DNA of 64,000 nt, taken from the NCBI RefSeq assembly GCF_029871205.1, contig NZ_SSOJ01000035.1, positions 1-64,000 of the forward strand, in the 5' to 3' direction. Positions 63,659-64,000 of this stretch are shown in pieces (positions within the stretch are counted from its first letter, which is position 1; each line of letters starts with the position of its first letter). The translations under genes and the position numbers were made by a program. Below the pieces are notes generated by a model. That model was not told the origin of the DNA and searched no databases. It saw only the letters and a list, made by a program, of their open reading frames with translations. The stretch comes from Pseudomonas sp. BN417 (GTDB lineage: Bacteria; Pseudomonadota; Gammaproteobacteria; Pseudomonadales; Pseudomonadaceae).

Positions 63659-64000
63659 ATGCGAAAGATCGGTCTTGTGGGCGGAATGAGTTTCGAGGGG
63701 ACGGCGGTCTATTACCGGAAGATCAACGAAGCGGTCCGTGAGCGCCTGGGCGGTCTGCATTCCGCCGAGGTGCTCATGCACTCGGTGGACTTCCAGAGAA
63801 TCGTCGACCTGCAGAAGACCGATCGCTGGGATGATGCCGGCCATTACCTGGCCAGCGTTGCACGGGGTATCGAGGGGGCCGGCGCTGACTGCATCATGAT
63901 CTGCGCGGTCACCATGCACCTGGTTGCCGATGCCGTCGAGGCCACCGTACGGGTGCCCTTCATCCATATCGTCGACGAAACGGCCAAGCGGCTGAAGGCT
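63659..64000 (+). CDS. Aspartate/glutamate racemase family protein (partial, cut by window end)
   Basis: The ATG at 63659 follows GGAGGAGG. The 114 visible residues begin 'MRKIGLVGGMSFEGTAVYYR' and include 'LMHSVDFQRIVDLQKTDRWD', matching the N-terminal half of YgeA/RacX-like amino acid racemases. The usual first catalytic Cys region (G-x-x-C-I-x-x-x-C/T-N-T) reads 'GADCIMICAVTMHL', so the Asn-Thr of that motif is Met-His here, as in a subset of the family. The second catalytic Cys would lie outside the window. Confidence 0.85.
   Translation, partial: MRKIGLVGGMSFEGTAVYYRKINEAVRERLGGLHSAEVLMHSVDFQRIVDLQKTDRWDDAGHYLASVARGIEGAGADCIMICAVTMHLVADAVEATVRVPFIHIVDETAKRLKA

Overview
The window is about 64 kb of GC-rich, densely coded bacterial chromosome. 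REP/REPIN palindromes of the 'GTAGGAGCGAGCTTGCTC' type, the paralogue content (cusCBA, nasST/nrtABD, nahG, 3-hydroxybenzoate/gentisate genes, OprD-type porin, cdaR/garK, BUG-type tctCBA) and the sigma-54 promoters all point to a metabolically versatile Pseudomonas. The genus is an inference from gene content and repeats; no rRNA, tRNA or housekeeping marker is present. I see no CRISPR array, prophage or intact insertion sequence, only fragments.

Layout. 0.4-1.7 kb: a secreted cupin and an NmrA/SDR protein. 2-8.9 kb: an MFS importer, a dedicated enolase, a possible 47-codon coupled ORF and pyruvate kinase, divergent from cdaR and glycerate kinase; together these would convert D-glycerate through 2-phosphoglycerate and PEP to pyruvate. 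8.9-10.7 kb: an Old Yellow Enzyme and a divergent MerR regulator with a 19-bp-spacer promoter. 10.8-16.6 kb: an alpha/beta hydrolase, an IS110 transposase fragment, an orphan histidine kinase, a decayed methyltransferase end, a REPIN and an amidase. 17-23.4 kb: a cusCBA-type copper/silver efflux operon with a CusB-CusF fusion and a small Met/Cys/His-rich secreted protein. 23.6-27.2 kb: LysR, tartrate/D-malate dehydrogenase and dctA. 28-34.2 kb: LysR and a complete 3-hydroxybenzoate to gentisate to fumarate + pyruvate operon.

34.2-43.6 kb is a nitrate acquisition and sensing island: a small NIT-like protein overlapping a chemoreceptor that has no ligand-binding domain, a porin, nrtA-nrtB-nrtD, and nasS-nasT. 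Its three transcription units (porin, nrtABD, nasST) each start with a -24/-12 sigma-54 promoter, then two ANTAR-type hairpins, then an intrinsic terminator just before the coding region. This is the signature of NasT antitermination under NasS/nitrate control. The nitrate and nitrite reductases are not in the window.

43.6-47.5 kb: an AraC regulator divergent from a four-gene operon (two alpha/beta-barrel-like proteins, two SDRs) of unknown substrate. 47.5-49 kb: an exported protein with a Gly/His-rich region followed by about 14 LEA-like 11-residue repeats, flanked by a 58-bp direct repeat of the 3' end of the neighbouring LysR gene. 48.9-54.1 kb: a NahR-like regulator, salicylate hydroxylase, an aromatic-acid MFS and an OprD-family porin. 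54.2-57 kb: a GlcG/HbpS protein and a FixJ-type two-component system. 57.4-57.8 kb: a scar in which the 3' ends of an aldolase and of a TerC-family gene meet head to head. 57.9-60.9 kb: tctCBA. 61-62.6 kb: azlCD with a divergent Lrp regulator. 62.7-64 kb: LysR and an aspartate/glutamate racemase cut by the window end.

The strongest findings are the three-member NasT leader regulon with its split nitrate chemoreceptor candidate, the self-contained glycerate-to-pyruvate module with a long palindromic operator candidate, and the exported LEA-like repeat protein in a duplicated context.
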